Below are positions 9,529 to 19,725 of a stretch of DNA of 44,690 nucleotides, piece by piece (the first letter of the stretch is position 1; each line of letters opens with the position of its first letter). The DNA is from Chara braunii. Its lineage: Eukaryota > Streptophyta > Charophyceae > Charales > Characeae. A program made the translations under genes and the position numbers. Under the pieces are notes generated by a model that saw only the letters and a list, made by a program, of their open reading frames with translations, ran no database searches and had not been told where the DNA came from. The stretch lies in assembly GCA_003427395.1 (NCBI GenBank), contig BFEA01000050.1:5625-50314 (forward strand), in the 5' to 3' direction.

Positions 9529-10248
9529 GGGGCCTGGACCCACTAGCGAAGTATTCTACGACGTGTGACACAGTTTTATGGTTTTTTCAACTTTTTTGGA
9601 AAATACAAAGTGATTTTTTATTTGCATGAATGGATCTTTTTCTGATTTAAAATGAATTGAAATAGCACATAAAACTATGAAGAACAGCTGTGCACCCGAA
9701 TTCATGGGTTGGTACGATCTCCTTCACGTAAGTCTTCATAGTGATGTACCGTGGCAATAAAATGTGTCCACGAACACATTCACGCCACGAACACATTCAC
9801 GAGGATGAACAAGTAATGGCTATAGGGATACATTCATCCCCATGTATCTCATGATGCCTTTAGCAGGCCGTCCGACAGACGCGGAAGCGTTCCTGTCAGA
9901 TGCACCACAATATTCGAATTTCACATTTCAAGTTCTATTTCTCAGAGCCAAAAAAAATAAAAAACGAAGTCTGGAAATCAACCCCCCCCCCTAAAGCCCA
10001 TAAAATCCTGACTTCCCGCCCACGCAAAGCCACGAGCTGTCATGTCCAAGTTAGTCCAACTTCGTTTTTTTTTTTTTATTCGACGCATCTCATTGGATGG
10101 GAGGTGAGCATCTTTACAGTCCCCGCTCGGAAACTACCAGGCCGTGGAGATCCGATCTCATCGACGGCCGTACTGAGTCACTCGATGCCACACGTGATCA
10201 AAATCCTGAACGGCGTGGTAGAATACCTTGCTAGTGGGTCCAGGCCCC
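9529..10248. mobile_element. 720-bp non-autonomous DNA transposon with 31-bp TIRs
   Basis: The left end GGGGCCTGGACCCACTAGCG (extending to ...GTATTCTAC at 9559) is matched in inverted orientation at 10218-10248 with two mismatches in 31 bp. The interior is AT-rich with no convincing ORF. The GGACCCACTAGC core of the TIR recurs at both ends of 36649-37155, so the two belong to one family. I could not define a clean target-site duplication. The superfamily is unassigned; a hAT-type origin is possible. Confidence 0.65.
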
Positions 10249-10730
10249 CTGGGCCTGACCGAAAAATCCCCATTAAAAAATAATAAGAATAAAATAATAT
10301 AAAAAAATCCCTTTTTTTCTTTTTTTCTTTTTTGGGAGACTCCCATTTCTTTGTTGCTTTGATCTATTGAACTCTTTTTTTTCCCGTCCCGCTTCTGTCT
10401 TCCTGCAAATGCAATGCATCCTCACCATAAATGTATAGAACCCATGTTCCCGGTCACATACATGCATGATGAGGTTGAGCTCTGTCTGGGGGAAGAAGAT
10501 GGCACTCCTTCAACCATGCTCCTCTCGGCCCGTCGATGCAACCCCCCTTTGAAAGAGAGAGCCCCATCATGGCTGAATCTGCCCGGAAAGGTCGTTTCTA
10601 TACATTCTCTCTTCCCTCAATCCGTCTGTTCCTGTTTACACAAGTTAAAAACGTTTCTTTACATTCTTTGATCCCTTTTTCTTTCTTTCTTTTTTTTTTT
10701 TTTTTTCTTTTTTTTTTTGGAAAGCACGAT
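10249..10730. other. No supported gene
   Basis: T-rich runs at 10310-10332 and 10675-10720 surround otherwise unremarkable sequence. The small open frames have no recognisable domain. Confidence 0.35.
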
Positions 10731-10908
10731 TTAAATTTTAAAGGGAGTAGCTCCTAATCTTATTGTCTACAGTCAACACTTGTATGTATGTGACCGGAAA
10801 CATCGGTCACATACACAACATCGAACATCGGTCACATACACAACATCGGTCACATACAAGTCTTAACTGTAGACAATAAGATTAGGAGCTACTCCCTTTA
10901 AAATTTAA
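10731..10908. mobile_element. Foldback/MITE-like element with 43-bp near-perfect arms
   Basis: The left arm 10731-10773 (TTAAATTTTAAAGGGAGTAG..., ending CTACAGT) is the reverse complement of 10866-10908. The loop contains three copies of CATCGGTCACATACA and the complementary GTATGTGACCG, so a second hairpin sits inside the first. No coding capacity. A further hairpin (GAGTTCGAA.../GGTTCGAACTC) follows at 10915-10961. Confidence 0.7.
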
Positions 10909-11390
10909 TAAATTGAGTTCGAACGTCCAACCCTGATGAGATTTCATCAAGGTTCGAACTCATGATCTGTTCATTAACAGATTTTATTTATTCATTTTTT
11001 CATTAACAGATATTAACAGCTACACTTGTGTACCATTCAGCCTCATGGAGTGGAATATTTACTTCCTTCTAACACTTTCTTTTTCCCCCAAATTCTTTTT
11101 TTTTTTAAATATATATTTACTCCCTTCCCATTTGGACAACTTCGTCTTTTCTTTTTTTTCATCAAGTCTCTTGTTTTTATTTTTGTTTTTTTTGTTTTTT
11201 TTTTTCCGGCATCTCTTCCTTGTAATCCATGTCCCTTTTTTTCCGTTAGGCATCGCTTACTTTTTCTCTGTGCAAGCCTTGCTCTTGCACCACTGCTGTG
11301 GTTCCCACCTACCCCGTGGGCCCGTGGGCTGGGGACAGTTCCAGGTTTGGTTGGTGTGGTGGTCCCCCCCAGTACTATACATACATAGAC

Positions 11391-11499
11391 TACAGTCTTC
11401 CCCCGAATACAACGTACGGTCATTATAGCTGAATTTGGTGTAACTTTCGGTCTAAATTCAGCTATAATGACCGTACGTTGTATTCGGGGGAAGACTGTA
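11391..11499. mobile_element. Mariner-like foldback MITE, copy 1 (105 bp, TA target site)
   Basis: TA is followed by CAGTCTTCCCCCGAATACAA..., a short centre, then the same arm inverted, ending GGGGGAAGACTG and TA. The arms are over 40 bp and almost perfectly complementary. The 105-bp body, TA duplication and CAGT terminus fit a Tc1/mariner-type non-autonomous element. A second copy of exactly the same length lies at 39849-39957. Confidence 0.8.
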
Positions 11500-12455
11500 G
11501 CTAGAGGATGAGATAGATGAGGAAAATATATATACAAAAATTAGATTGAGAGAAGAATATAGATTAGTTTTCTATTAAAAAAAGGAAAAAATAATTATTT
11601 CCATATTCGCTCGCATGCTTGGATCAGGGCATACTCGCCACCATAATTTTTTGGACTGGATTTGGTCGTAATTAACTGCTCAGATGCATCCAGACAAGAT
11701 TATCCGCATCCCACTGTGCTACTCTACACAAATATTACACTCTCCCCTTGCTCCCATGCTCATACACGCTGGCAACACAACTCTTTCCAGTTAACGTGGC
11801 TGTAATTACGTCCAGATACGTCGAGGCGAGTCCTACTGTACCCATCTGTAATTGAACCCTTCCCTCTCCACCTCTGCCCCCCCCCCCCCNACACCCTCAC
11901 TCTCTTGGGGTTCTTCCAACCCGTGTTCACTTCCTACCGCCTCCCCCGGAACTTAACACACAAGAGTTGATTATTACGAAATTATGAATGTATTTAGAGC
12001 AACTTTCGGCCCGGATTCAACTATTCTTCTGCACTTCACTCTCTAACTCGGTTTCTTTTCGATAACCGGTCGTGAAAGAGTTATGACGCGCTTACGAAAT
12101 CCTTCTTGTGCTTTTTTTCTTTTTTGTTCGAGAGACTATAACGTGTACCTGGCTCCAATTCCTAGATCAGTTCAGAATAGGGAGGGACTCTCTACGTGGT
12201 TCTCATTATCCGCCTCATCGTCATCAGCAAACGAGAGGGGCGGGGTAGAAGAGAGAGGGAGGGGGGTATAGGTGAGAGAGAGACTGCCCAAGGCGCAAAT
12301 CAGTCGTAGAAGATGGGCTGATTGATTGGGTGCTTGATTGCCACGTGTCCAATTAACGCCATCTCACAAACTGATGCTGATAAGGATGCAAATGCGCGGA
12401 AAGACGGATCCGAACATACAGACAGGAACAAGTGGAACGAACAAACAGCAATAGC
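11500..12455. other. No supported gene
   Basis: AT-rich unique sequence, then a C run with a single N at 11890. Short frames only; nothing recognisable. Confidence 0.35.
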
Positions 12456-12457
12456 AG

Positions 12458-12461
<4 letters not shown>

Positions 12462-12528
<67 letters not shown>

Positions 12529-12960
12529 ATTCAACATTTTGAAGAGAGAGCTCTTCACATGCAAAAAGAGGAGTGGCCGTTCACAAGGAAACAAGACAAA
12601 GGACAGAAAGAGAGAGAGAAGGAGAGAGAGAAGGAGAGAGAGACGGAGAGAGAGAAGGAGAGAGAGAAGGAGAGAGAGGAGAGAGAAGGAGAGAAAGGAA
12701 AGAGAGAAGGGGAGAGAGAGAGAGAGTGAGAGTTATTCAACATTTTGCACAGACAGTTGTTCACATGCAACAAGAGGAGTGGCCGTTCATAAGGAAACAA
12801 GACAAAGGACAGAAAGAGAGATAAGGAGAGAGAGAAGGAGAGAGAGAAGGAGAGAGAGAAGGAGAGAGAGAAGGAGAGAGAGAAGGAGAGAGAGAAAGAG
12901 AGAGAAAGAGAGAGAAAGAGAGAGAAAGAAGAGAGATAAGGAGAGAGAGAGAGAGAGAAT
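12462..12960. repeat. GA/GGAGA arrays with a ~204-bp tandem duplication
   Basis: A pure (GA)n run at about 12462-12526 is followed by a unit that begins GTTATTCAACATTTTG (12527) and recurs at 12731. Both units contain AAGAGGAGTGGCCGTTCA.AAG and GACAAAGGACAGAAAGAGAG and end in GAGAGAGAAG arrays. The long Arg/Glu-rich frames here follow from composition and are not genes. Confidence 0.75.
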
Positions 12961-13085
12961 GAGGGATAGGAGACAGAGAGACAGAAAGAGGGAGAGAATT
13001 ATTCGCAAAAAAAACAGAAGTCATAGTATTCCTGATTTTCTACTAAGTAATTTTTCACATTCTTCCAAACTGATCACCTATGGCC

Positions 13086-13216
13086 GAGCCAAAATTGGAG
13101 AATTGAAAAGAAAAAAAAAAGAGCCAAAATTGAAGAATTGAAAGAAAAAAAAGAGCCAAAATTGGAGAATTGAAAAAAAAAGAGCCAAAATTGGAGAATT
13201 GAAAAAAAAAAAAGAA
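13086..13216. repeat. Minisatellite of ~35-40 bp units
   Basis: Four head-to-tail copies of GAGCCAAAATTGGAGAATTG, each followed by an A-rich spacer of variable length. Confidence 0.8.
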
Positions 13217-13413
13217 AAAAGAATAGGGCTCCCAAGTTTTTCTTACTTCCTTTTTCCGTAAACACTAGAATACAAGCCGAGTCAAACAATGAAGAGAAGG
13301 ATCGTAAGCGAAGTAAGAAAAGGAAGGCAAGGGCGAAGGGGAGGGAGGTAAAAATCTCTCGTTGATCTCGTTTGTGCTGGACTTCTTCATTAATTCATTT
13401 TTTGTTAATATCA

Positions 13414-16400
13414 TCACGCTCTCTTCGTTTTCTTAGGTGCTGGCTCCTTCTCTTCGTCTTCGTCTTCATCGTCGTCATCTTCCTCTTCCTCTTCATCATT
13501 GCCCCCATCTTCTTCTTCTTCTTCTTCTTCTTCTTCTTCTTCTTCTTCTTCTTCTTCTTCATCCTCTTCTTCCTCCTCTTCACCCTCCTCCTCCTCCTCC
13601 TCCTCCTCTTCTATTCCTTCCCCCTCTTCATCTTCTTCCTCTTCCCCATCGCCCTGGTCATCGTCCGCACCATCCTCCTCCTCCTCCTCATTTCCATCAC
13701 CATCGTCATCCTCCTCCTCACCATTACCCTTCTCTCCTTCATCGCCATCGCCATCTTCTTCACCAAGCTCATCATCATCGTCACCCTCATCTTCTTCACC
13801 ATCATCGCCATCGCCGTCATCCTCACTATCAGCGTATTCTCCCTCCATCTCCTCCACAGAACGTTGGGATCTCCTCTTCCTCTCCTTCTTCTCCCTCTCC
13901 ATAGCCATTTTCTCCTCATCACCACCCTCCACGTCCACGCCATCACCGCCCGTACCCGTCTTAAACACCCACCCATCGAAATCGACTAAGTCCTTGCCAA
14001 CCCCAATTCCACGTTGTCTTTCTCCTCCTCCTCCTCCTCCTCCTCCTCCTCCTTCTACTTCTCCTTCTCCTTTTCCTCCGCCGGCGCCGCCTGCTGCCGC
14101 TGACGGAAGACCCAAGCTTTGGCGATGGCCGCCGAAGAGAGAGGAAGGGCAGGTGGACGACGAATAGAAAGCGAGAGGAACCTTCCTCAGCTTCTTGCCT
14201 AATTGGTCCACCATGACCGATGCATAAGAGCCGCGGCTAAACTCCATAACGGAGACTTCCGTCGTCTTTCTCCTCACCGTCAGATCGACATCCAACGACT
14301 TGATGAACTTCGACACAGTGGGACAGTAATGCCTGCGCAGCGCATCAATCTCCCAAAGAGAGCTATGCAGCGCGCGACACGTGGCAGTATTTCGTTCATC
14401 GGGCAAGAAAGGATCCACACCAGGACCACCACCTCCATCCCTAATCTGCTTCCCAGCCGACATAGCCAATTGCCCCCCCTCTTCTCCCTCCTTCTTCCTT
14501 ACCTGCTGCATCTGGCCATCGCCGCCTTCTCTCTCGCTTCCATTCGTCTGCTCAACACCAAGTGATGTCTGACCAGCACACGCAGCAGAGTCCAACTGAG
14601 AGGAAGATGACAGCGTCGCTCTATCAGCAGCAGCAGGAGGAGGAGGAGGAGGAGGAGGAAGAGGAAAAGTGTTCTTCCCACCATCTCCTCCTCCTCCTAC
14701 TCCCTCAACAGTTACTACTTTTCCTCCTTCTCTGTGTACAAGGCTGTTGATGGAAGGATGTCTGCGAAGCAGATTCCGTACCATGGCGATGGATACGATG
14801 ACCCCTGCAGGGGGAGCAATCAGGGCTAAGCGCGCCAATTTCTTCGCGAACGCCGCCGCCAGATAGGCAGGCAAATGAGACGATTTCAGACATACATCCA
14901 GCAGTTCGAAGAACCTGGACCGATGCTTGGCCTCGAAGATCGACGGCTCCAGGATCGCGTACAGCTTGTTGTAGAAGTCGGGATACTCTAGCCCGTGCTT
15001 GGTGATCAGACAAAAGAGGCCACTCAGGGCCATGACACTCACCACCCCCCCCCTTGCGTACGAATAGGTCAGGAAGTCGCTCAGATGCAATGGATTTGTC
15101 AGATTCGGTATGACCAACGACTCCATGGCCGCGAGCACTTTCTTGTAGACGTCAACAGGAAGAGGAGCCCGAAGAAACGAGAGCCAGCATTCGCTGGCCA
15201 TCTTCTTCTGCATCTTCTCCATCCGCCATAGCCGGTTCTTCGGCAGATGCGCTTTGTTTCGTTTGCTGCCACTGCCACTGCTGCTGCTGCTGCTCATGAT
15301 GATGATGCTCGCGCTCTTACTCTTGTCATCCCCTCTCCCCCCGCCCTTCTTCTTCTCTCTTGCGTCCTGGTCGACCAGGGGGTCCGCATCTGACCACCCC
15401 CGGAGACGGAGTTCTCCATCCCCCCCCCCATCGTCGTCACAACCCCCTCCCCCTCCCCCTCCCTTCTTCTTCGTCAGCAACAACTTAGCCGCTACAGATA
15501 ACGACGAGGAGGAGGAGGGGGAGGGGGAGGAGGAGGAGGAGGGGGAGTAAGTGGAGAGTGGAGGAACCCGGACCAGAATCTCGTACACATTCCGTAAGAA
15601 CGTGTCTATACTTACCGAAGGTCTTTTGTTCGAGTCTTGAGAGTTGTCTTCCTCACCCTTCCCTTCTCCTTCTCTTACCCCCTCCTCCGCCGCCTTTTCC
15701 TCCCCCCTGCTCTCTTCCGCCATCGCCATCTCTTTCTCCTCCTCCTCCTCCTCCTCTTCCTGTCCCTCCTCCTTTTCCTCGCCGCTCCTCCTCCTCCTCC
15801 TTGCCCCCCTCACTTCAGACCCTCCTCCAGACTTGCTAACCCCCCTCCCCTCTTCCTCCCCTCCTCCCTCCCCGCCCCCTCCGCAGCTGCCGCCGCTCTT
15901 GCCCTTACCTTCCCCCGACATGCCAGACATAGCTTGCTTCCTCTTCGATCGACCACTCGGCGCCGCCGCCATCGCCGCCGTCCTTCTGGTTATCAACCGA
16001 TTCAAAGACTTCAGAGTAAAATACCTCACATCTGCATACTTTTTCAAGTAACTCTCCACGAACAGCTTGGCTACCACCTCCCCTGATGTGAAGTTGCCCC
16101 ACTCGATCATCGCCTCCACAATCCGTGCGTGCAACTCGCTGTCGAAGAAGGAGCCATTGCGCTGAGCGCGCACGAAAGCCATCAGCGCATGCAGCGCCGC
16201 CGCTTGCGCTTTGGCCGGCGCGTCGTCGCTTTCCACCATAGCCAGCATTGCCTCCACGCAGTCCTTGTATCGTTCTCTCACCCAATTACGGTAGACGTCA
16301 TCAACATCCATGGGCAGACATGCCGCAGGCGAAGACGAAGCCTCGCAAGCGACTGCGCGTTGGACCCGGGGCAGCAACTGCGACGAGGGAGGAGGAGGTG

Positions 16401-16917
16401 GAGGAAGAAGAGGAGGAGACTGAGGAGGAGGAGAAGGAGGAGGAAGAAGATCATCACCTTCGGCCATATCTTGATGCTTTTTCGGCAGCAGTTGCTCTTG
16501 CTGCTGCTGCTGTTTTTGGTTGTTGTCAACTGCCGCCGCCGCTGCCACCATATCCATCGCTTGGACGTCGTCAGCGCCGCCGCCATCGCCGTCGACATCA
16601 CCATCGACAGAGTTGCTGGCTACTTCTTGGCGTGCTTTCCTCTTTTTGTTAAGTAATAAAAATAGGGAGGCATCAGCTCTCTCCTTCTCCTTCTCCTTCT
16701 CTCTCTCCTCATTAAGCACTCCATCGCGATAGAGAGAGAGGAAGAACAGCTGGAGGGACCACGTGGTTTCGGTCAACACTCGCTCATCTTTTCGCCGCCG
16801 GGAAATGGCGCGAATCAGCCGCACCACGTTGTTCACATTGGCGCGAGATTGAAGCAGCTCCGCGCCAAGCCGCACCTCCTCCTGCCCAGATATGGCGGGA
16901 ACTACCATTCCCGGCAT
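13414..16917 (-). CDS. NOC4: NOC4 homologue, nucleolar complex protein 4 (CBF/Mak21 family), 1167 aa, single exon
   Basis: NOC4 works in the nucleolus with NOP14 in small-subunit (40S) ribosome assembly and export. The identification rests on the conserved core: a helical N-terminus (about 12-70), a W...RY..C..AML segment (about 212-230), the SFLRAPLP..VYKKVL segment (about 580-596), and the CBF block with HGLEYPDFYNKLYAIL (641-656), SSHLPAYLAAAFAKKLARLA (679-698) and NLLRRHPSINSLVHR (715-729). Next come ALHSSLWEIDALRRHY (849-864) and the C-terminal MEFSRGSYASVM (891-902). Family members are usually about 500-600 residues. This one carries long in-frame low-complexity insertions: Pro-rich 155-185, Gly/Glu-rich 320-430, Ser-rich 455-475, Gly-rich 935-970 and an acidic tail from about 1015 to 1155 ending in basic PAPKKTKRA. 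The frame has no interruption over 3.5 kb and no intron is needed. The ATG at 16917 precedes the conserved N-terminal helix directly, so I keep it; M4 is an alternative. Confidence 0.92.
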   Translation of the reverse strand: MPGMVVPAISGQEEVRLGAELLQSRANVNNVVRLIRAISRRRKDERVLTETTWSLQLFFLSLYRDGVLNEEREKEKEKERADASLFLLLNKKRKARQEVASNSVDGDVDGDGGGADDVQAMDMVAAAAAVDNNQKQQQQQEQLLPKKHQDMAEGDDLLPPPSPPPQSPPLLPPPPPPSSQLLPRVQRAVACEASSSPAACLPMDVDDVYRNWVRERYKDCVEAMLAMVESDDAPAKAQAAALHALMAFVRAQRNGSFFDSELHARIVEAMIEWGNFTSGEVVAKLFVESYLKKYADVRYFTLKSLNRLITRRTAAMAAAPSGRSKRKQAMSGMSGEGKGKSGGSCGGGGEGGGEEEGRGVSKSGGGSEVRGARRRRRSGEEKEEGQEEEEEEEEKEMAMAEESRGEEKAAEEGVREGEGKGEEDNSQDSNKRPSVSIDTFLRNVYEILVRVPPLSTYSPSSSSSPSPSSSSSLSVAAKLLLTKKKGGGGGGGCDDDGGGDGELRLRGWSDADPLVDQDAREKKKGGGRGDDKSKSASIIIMSSSSSSGSGSKRNKAHLPKNRLWRMEKMQKKMASECWLSFLRAPLPVDVYKKVLAAMESLVIPNLTNPLHLSDFLTYSYARGGVVSVMALSGLFCLITKHGLEYPDFYNKLYAILEPSIFEAKHRSRFFELLDVCLKSSHLPAYLAAAFAKKLARLALIAPPAGVIVSIAMVRNLLRRHPSINSLVHREGGKVVTVEGVGGGGDGGKNTFPLPPPPPPPPAAADRATLSSSSQLDSAACAGQTSLGVEQTNGSEREGGDGQMQQVRKKEGEEGGQLAMSAGKQIRDGGGGPGVDPFLPDERNTATCRALHSSLWEIDALRRHYCPTVSKFIKSLDVDLTVRRKTTEVSVMEFSRGSYASVMVDQLGKKLRKVPLAFYSSSTCPSSLFGGHRQSLGLPSAAAGGAGGGKGEGEVEGGGGGGGGGGERQRGIGVGKDLVDFDGWVFKTGTGGDGVDVEGGDEEKMAMEREKKERKRRSQRSVEEMEGEYADSEDDGDGDDGEEDEGDDDDELGEEDGDGDEGEKGNGEEEDDDGDGNEEEEEDGADDDQGDGEEEEDEEGEGIEEEEEEEEEGEEEEEEDEEEEEEEEEEEEEEEEEDGGNDEEEEEDDDDEDEDEEKEPAPKKTKRA

Positions 16918-17044
16918 GATCAGCTTGATGGCTTGATTGATTGATTGATTGATCGACTAATTAACAGCCTCTTTACTCGTCCTCCGCCCGCTAGTTACAA
17001 CCACGGCCTCAACTCACTCGCAAGCGCAATAGTCACACAGAAGA

Positions 17045-17056
17045 TGGGCCACGTGG
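17045..17056 (-). promoter_or_regulatory. Overlapping site II (TGGGCC) and G-box (CCACGTGG) about 130 bp upstream of NOC4
   Basis: The + strand reads TGGGCCACGTGG. TGGGCC is the plant site II core found in promoters of ribosome-biogenesis and ribosomal-protein genes. CCACGTGG is a perfect palindromic G-box bound by bZIP/bHLH factors. The distance to the NOC4 ATG (16917) suits a core-promoter element, which fits a ribosome-biogenesis gene. Function is inferred from motif and position only. Confidence 0.4.
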
Positions 17057-17109
17057 GACACACAACAGCCCCGGCAATCCGTACACTAATTAGCTAATCA
17101 AATCACAGA

Positions 17110-17940
17110 CCACAGCAGCAGCAACAGCCATGACAAACAAAGGGGAGAGAGAGAGAGAGAAGTCGGAGGCAAGAGGGCAAAGACTAATAACAGATCTGTC
17201 TTCCCGCGCGGCCGACAGCTGCCTCCCGCCCCGGCCCTCCACGTCCGACCTGTGTATACCGATCGCGACCGACGGATTAGGTCAAGGAGACGGCTGTGAT
17301 TCCACAAGGAGGATGCATCATCTCCCGCCAGTATGTAATCACCTAGGCCCTCGCCGATCTCCTCGTAAATGTGCAATATGGAGGATGAATCTACCGCCAA
17401 AACGTGGACAGATTACCCGCCATAGTATTTTCCGGGATTGGCAAGTGGTGGAGCAAGGGGCCCAGCCTATGCGGATAGGAGGTAGGAGAGGAGAGAGGAG
17501 AGAGAAGAGAGGAGAGGGCGGCAACCCGGAGAGGGAAGAAAGGCAGGAGAGGCGAGCGAGGAGAGGGATGGGAGAGGGATGGGAGAGGGATGGGAGAGGG
17601 ATGGGAGAGTGGGGAGAGAGGGGAGAGAGAGGAGAGACCAGAGAGAGGCGAGAGGCGGGATGGAAACACCACAGAGGAGGAAGGGAGGGAGAAAGTGGGA
17701 AAGTGGGTCAAAACAGACACCAAGAAAAAGAAGGGGACCCAAAATTGTGACTGTACCCAAGACGAACACGGGAATTGCGGCTGTGTCCAGGCGCCACAGC
17801 CCAAATCCCCCCTGATACGGCCCAATTACCTTCTTGCCCTTCTTGCCCGATTACTCCTATCACCACATTACCGATATGTCCAAAGCCCGGTAGGAACCGA
17901 CAATTTCTTGTTGCTATACCCGAATACATGTATGAGGAAA
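17110..17940. other. Region upstream of NOC4: no confident gene; GA-rich minisatellite
   Basis: A 10-bp array of GGGAGAGGGAT units lies at about 17562-17609 within GA-rich sequence (17480-17700). A minus-strand frame with ATG at 17400 (about 45 protein-like residues, then degenerate sequence) could be the first exon of a divergently placed or upstream gene, with a possible GTATAC donor near 17259. I cannot support a downstream exon. Confidence 0.3.
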
Positions 17941-17942
17941 CT

Positions 17943-18221
17943 ACCCATATGTCCAACGGGCTTATTAGCTCAGTCGGTACACTAATGACCTATTGAAATA
18001 TAGACGGGAGTTCGAATCCAAGTGCGATGAAACTGACCAGTTCAGGGGCAAGGTCCCACTTGCGCAAATTAGGAGATCTCGTCCGTTGATCTTTGCTATC
18101 TACGGTCAGTATCCCATAATTCGTGAAAGTGGGACCTAGCCCCAGAACTGAATTTACCTGGGACTGATCAGTTCAATGATGATATCCACAGGCCGTCGCC
18201 CTTCCAGAAAAAAAAAAGAAA

Positions 18222-18255
<34 letters not shown>

Positions 18256-18271
18256 AATGACCCATATGTCC
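17943..18271 (+). mobile_element. tRNA-derived SINE copy 1 with 12-bp target-site duplication
   Basis: The direct repeat ACCCATATGTCC at 17943-17954 and 18260-18271 brackets a 305-bp insert. Its head is tRNA-like: a box A (TTAGCTCAGTCGG, about 17964) and box B (GGGAGTTCGAATCC, about 18006-18019). Its tail (TTCAATGATGATATCCACAGG) resembles that of the copy at 19726-19927, and it ends in an A/GAA-rich run. A foldback element (18038-18151) is inserted in the body and explains the extra length relative to the 178-bp copy 2. Confidence 0.88.
18038..18151. mobile_element. Foldback element nested in the SINE
   Basis: The arms GGGGCAAGGTCCCACTTGCG (18045-18064, continuing to AAATTA) and TAATTCGTGAAAGTGGGACC (18117-18136, continuing to TAGCCCC) are complementary with a few mismatches. 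The flanks CAGTTCA and AGAACTG extend the pairing. The equivalent stretch is absent from SINE copy 2. Confidence 0.6.
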
Positions 18272-18439
18272 GTCCGAAAATTGCTGTTGTGCCCTCACAG
18301 GGGTATACCCTTTACCCGTCAGTTTGGATTGTTTTGTTTTGTTTTTTTTGTTTTGTTTTTTTTTCGGAGTGTATTTCACCGATCGACCATTCGTAAACCA
18401 TCCACCCACAGCTAGTCTCGGGTTCGACACTCCGGTCAT

Positions 18440-18445
18440 CAGGCG

Positions 18446-18483
<38 letters not shown>

Positions 18484-19477
18484 NNNNNNNNNNNNNNNNN
18501 NNNNNNNNNNNNNNNNNNNNNNNNNNNNNNNNNNNNNNNNNNNNNNNNNNNNNNNNNNNNNNNNNNNNNNNNNNNNNNNNNNNNNNNNNNNNNNNNNNNN
18601 NNNNNNNNNNNNNNNNNNNNNNNNNNNNNNNNNNNNNNNNNNNNNNNNNNNNNNNNNNNNNNNNNNNNNNNNNNNNNNNNNNNNNNNNNNNNNNNNNNNN
18701 NNNNNNNNNNNNNNNNNNNNNNNNNNNNNNNNNNNNNNNNNNNNNNNNNNNNNNNNNNNNNNNNNNNNNNNNNNNNNNNNNNNNNNNNNNNNNNNNNNNN
18801 NNNNNNNNNNNNNNNNNNNNNNNNNNNNNNNNNNNNNNNNNNNNNNNNNNNNNNNNNNNNNNNNNNNNNNNNNNNNNNNNNNNNNNNNNNNNNNNNNNNN
18901 NNNNNNNNNNNNNNNNNNNNNNNNNNNNNNNNNNNNNNNNNNNNNNNNNNNNNNNNNNNNNNNNNNNNNNNNNNNNNNNNNNNNNNNNNNNNNNNNNNNN
19001 NNNNNNNNNNNNNNNNNNNNNNNNNNNNNNNNNNNNNNNNNNNNNNNNNNNNNNNNNNNNNNNNNNNNNNNNNNNNNNNNNNNNNNNNNNNNNNNNNNNN
19101 NNNNNNNNNNNNNNNNNNNNNNNNNNNNNNNNNNNNNNNNNNNNNNNNNNNNNNNNNNNNNNNNNNNNNNNNNNNNNNNNNNNNNNNNNNNNNNNNNNNN
19201 NNNNNNNNNNNNNNNNNNNNNNNNNNNNNNNNNNNNNNNNNNNNNNNNNNNNNNNNNNNNNNNNNNNNNNNNNNNNNNNNNNNNNNNNNNNNNNNNNNNN
19301 NNNNNNNNNNNNNNNNNNNNNNNNNNNNNNNNNNNNNNNNNNNNNNNNNNNNNNNNNNNNNNNNNNNNNNNNNNNNNNNNNNNNNNNNNNNNNNNNNNNN
19401 NNNNNNNNNNNNNNNNNNNNNNNNNNNNNNNNNNNNNNNNNNNNNNNNNNNNNNNNNNNNNNNNNNNNNNNNNNNNN

Positions 19478-19507
<30 letters not shown>
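18440..19507. other. Assembly gap (N at 18484-19477) bounded by poly-T and poly-A
   Basis: There are 994 N between a T run (18450-18483) and an A run (19478-19507). The gap probably formed at homopolymers that could not be assembled. Frames drawn across it have no meaning. Confidence 0.95.
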
Positions 19508-19509
<2 letters not shown>

Positions 19510-19725
19510 AAAAAAAGAGAACTCTGAGATTCGTTTTGTCTTAGAAGCTCAAGGTACCTTGCGGAGAATCCTTGAGTATGTTTGGACGGAATCATGTTGA
19601 CTCAGTATGTGCTGTGCTATGTTGTGCTGGAGGCCTATTGGGTGAAACTCAGCTTTCTGTTCTTGTTGTTGTAGTTTTTTTTTTAACTAGGCTTTTTGTT
19701 TTGGGCACACATATGAGAGTCGTAC

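Noticed and set aside
12322-13141. Arg/Glu-rich open frames resembling RNA-binding RE/RS proteins
   Set aside because: They translate GA and GGAGA arrays and a tandem duplication; no unique sequence or conserved domain is present.
13437-14167. Ser- and His/Pro-rich + strand frames opposite NOC4
   Set aside because: They are antisense to the acidic tail and Gly-rich segments of NOC4, which explains the openness.
17098-17400. Minus-strand ORF upstream of NOC4 as an additional first exon of NOC4
   Set aside because: The NOC4 frame already begins with the family's conserved N-terminal helix at 16917, and there is no convincing acceptor just upstream; it could only belong to another gene, which I cannot support.
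17963-18020. Functional tRNA gene (also 19745, 20474, 34270, 35690)
   Set aside because: Box A and box B are present, but acceptor and anticodon stems do not pair well, and two copies have SINE tails with target duplications.
18312-19595. ORFs of about 400 codons on both strands
   Set aside because: Almost all of their length is the 994-N assembly gap.
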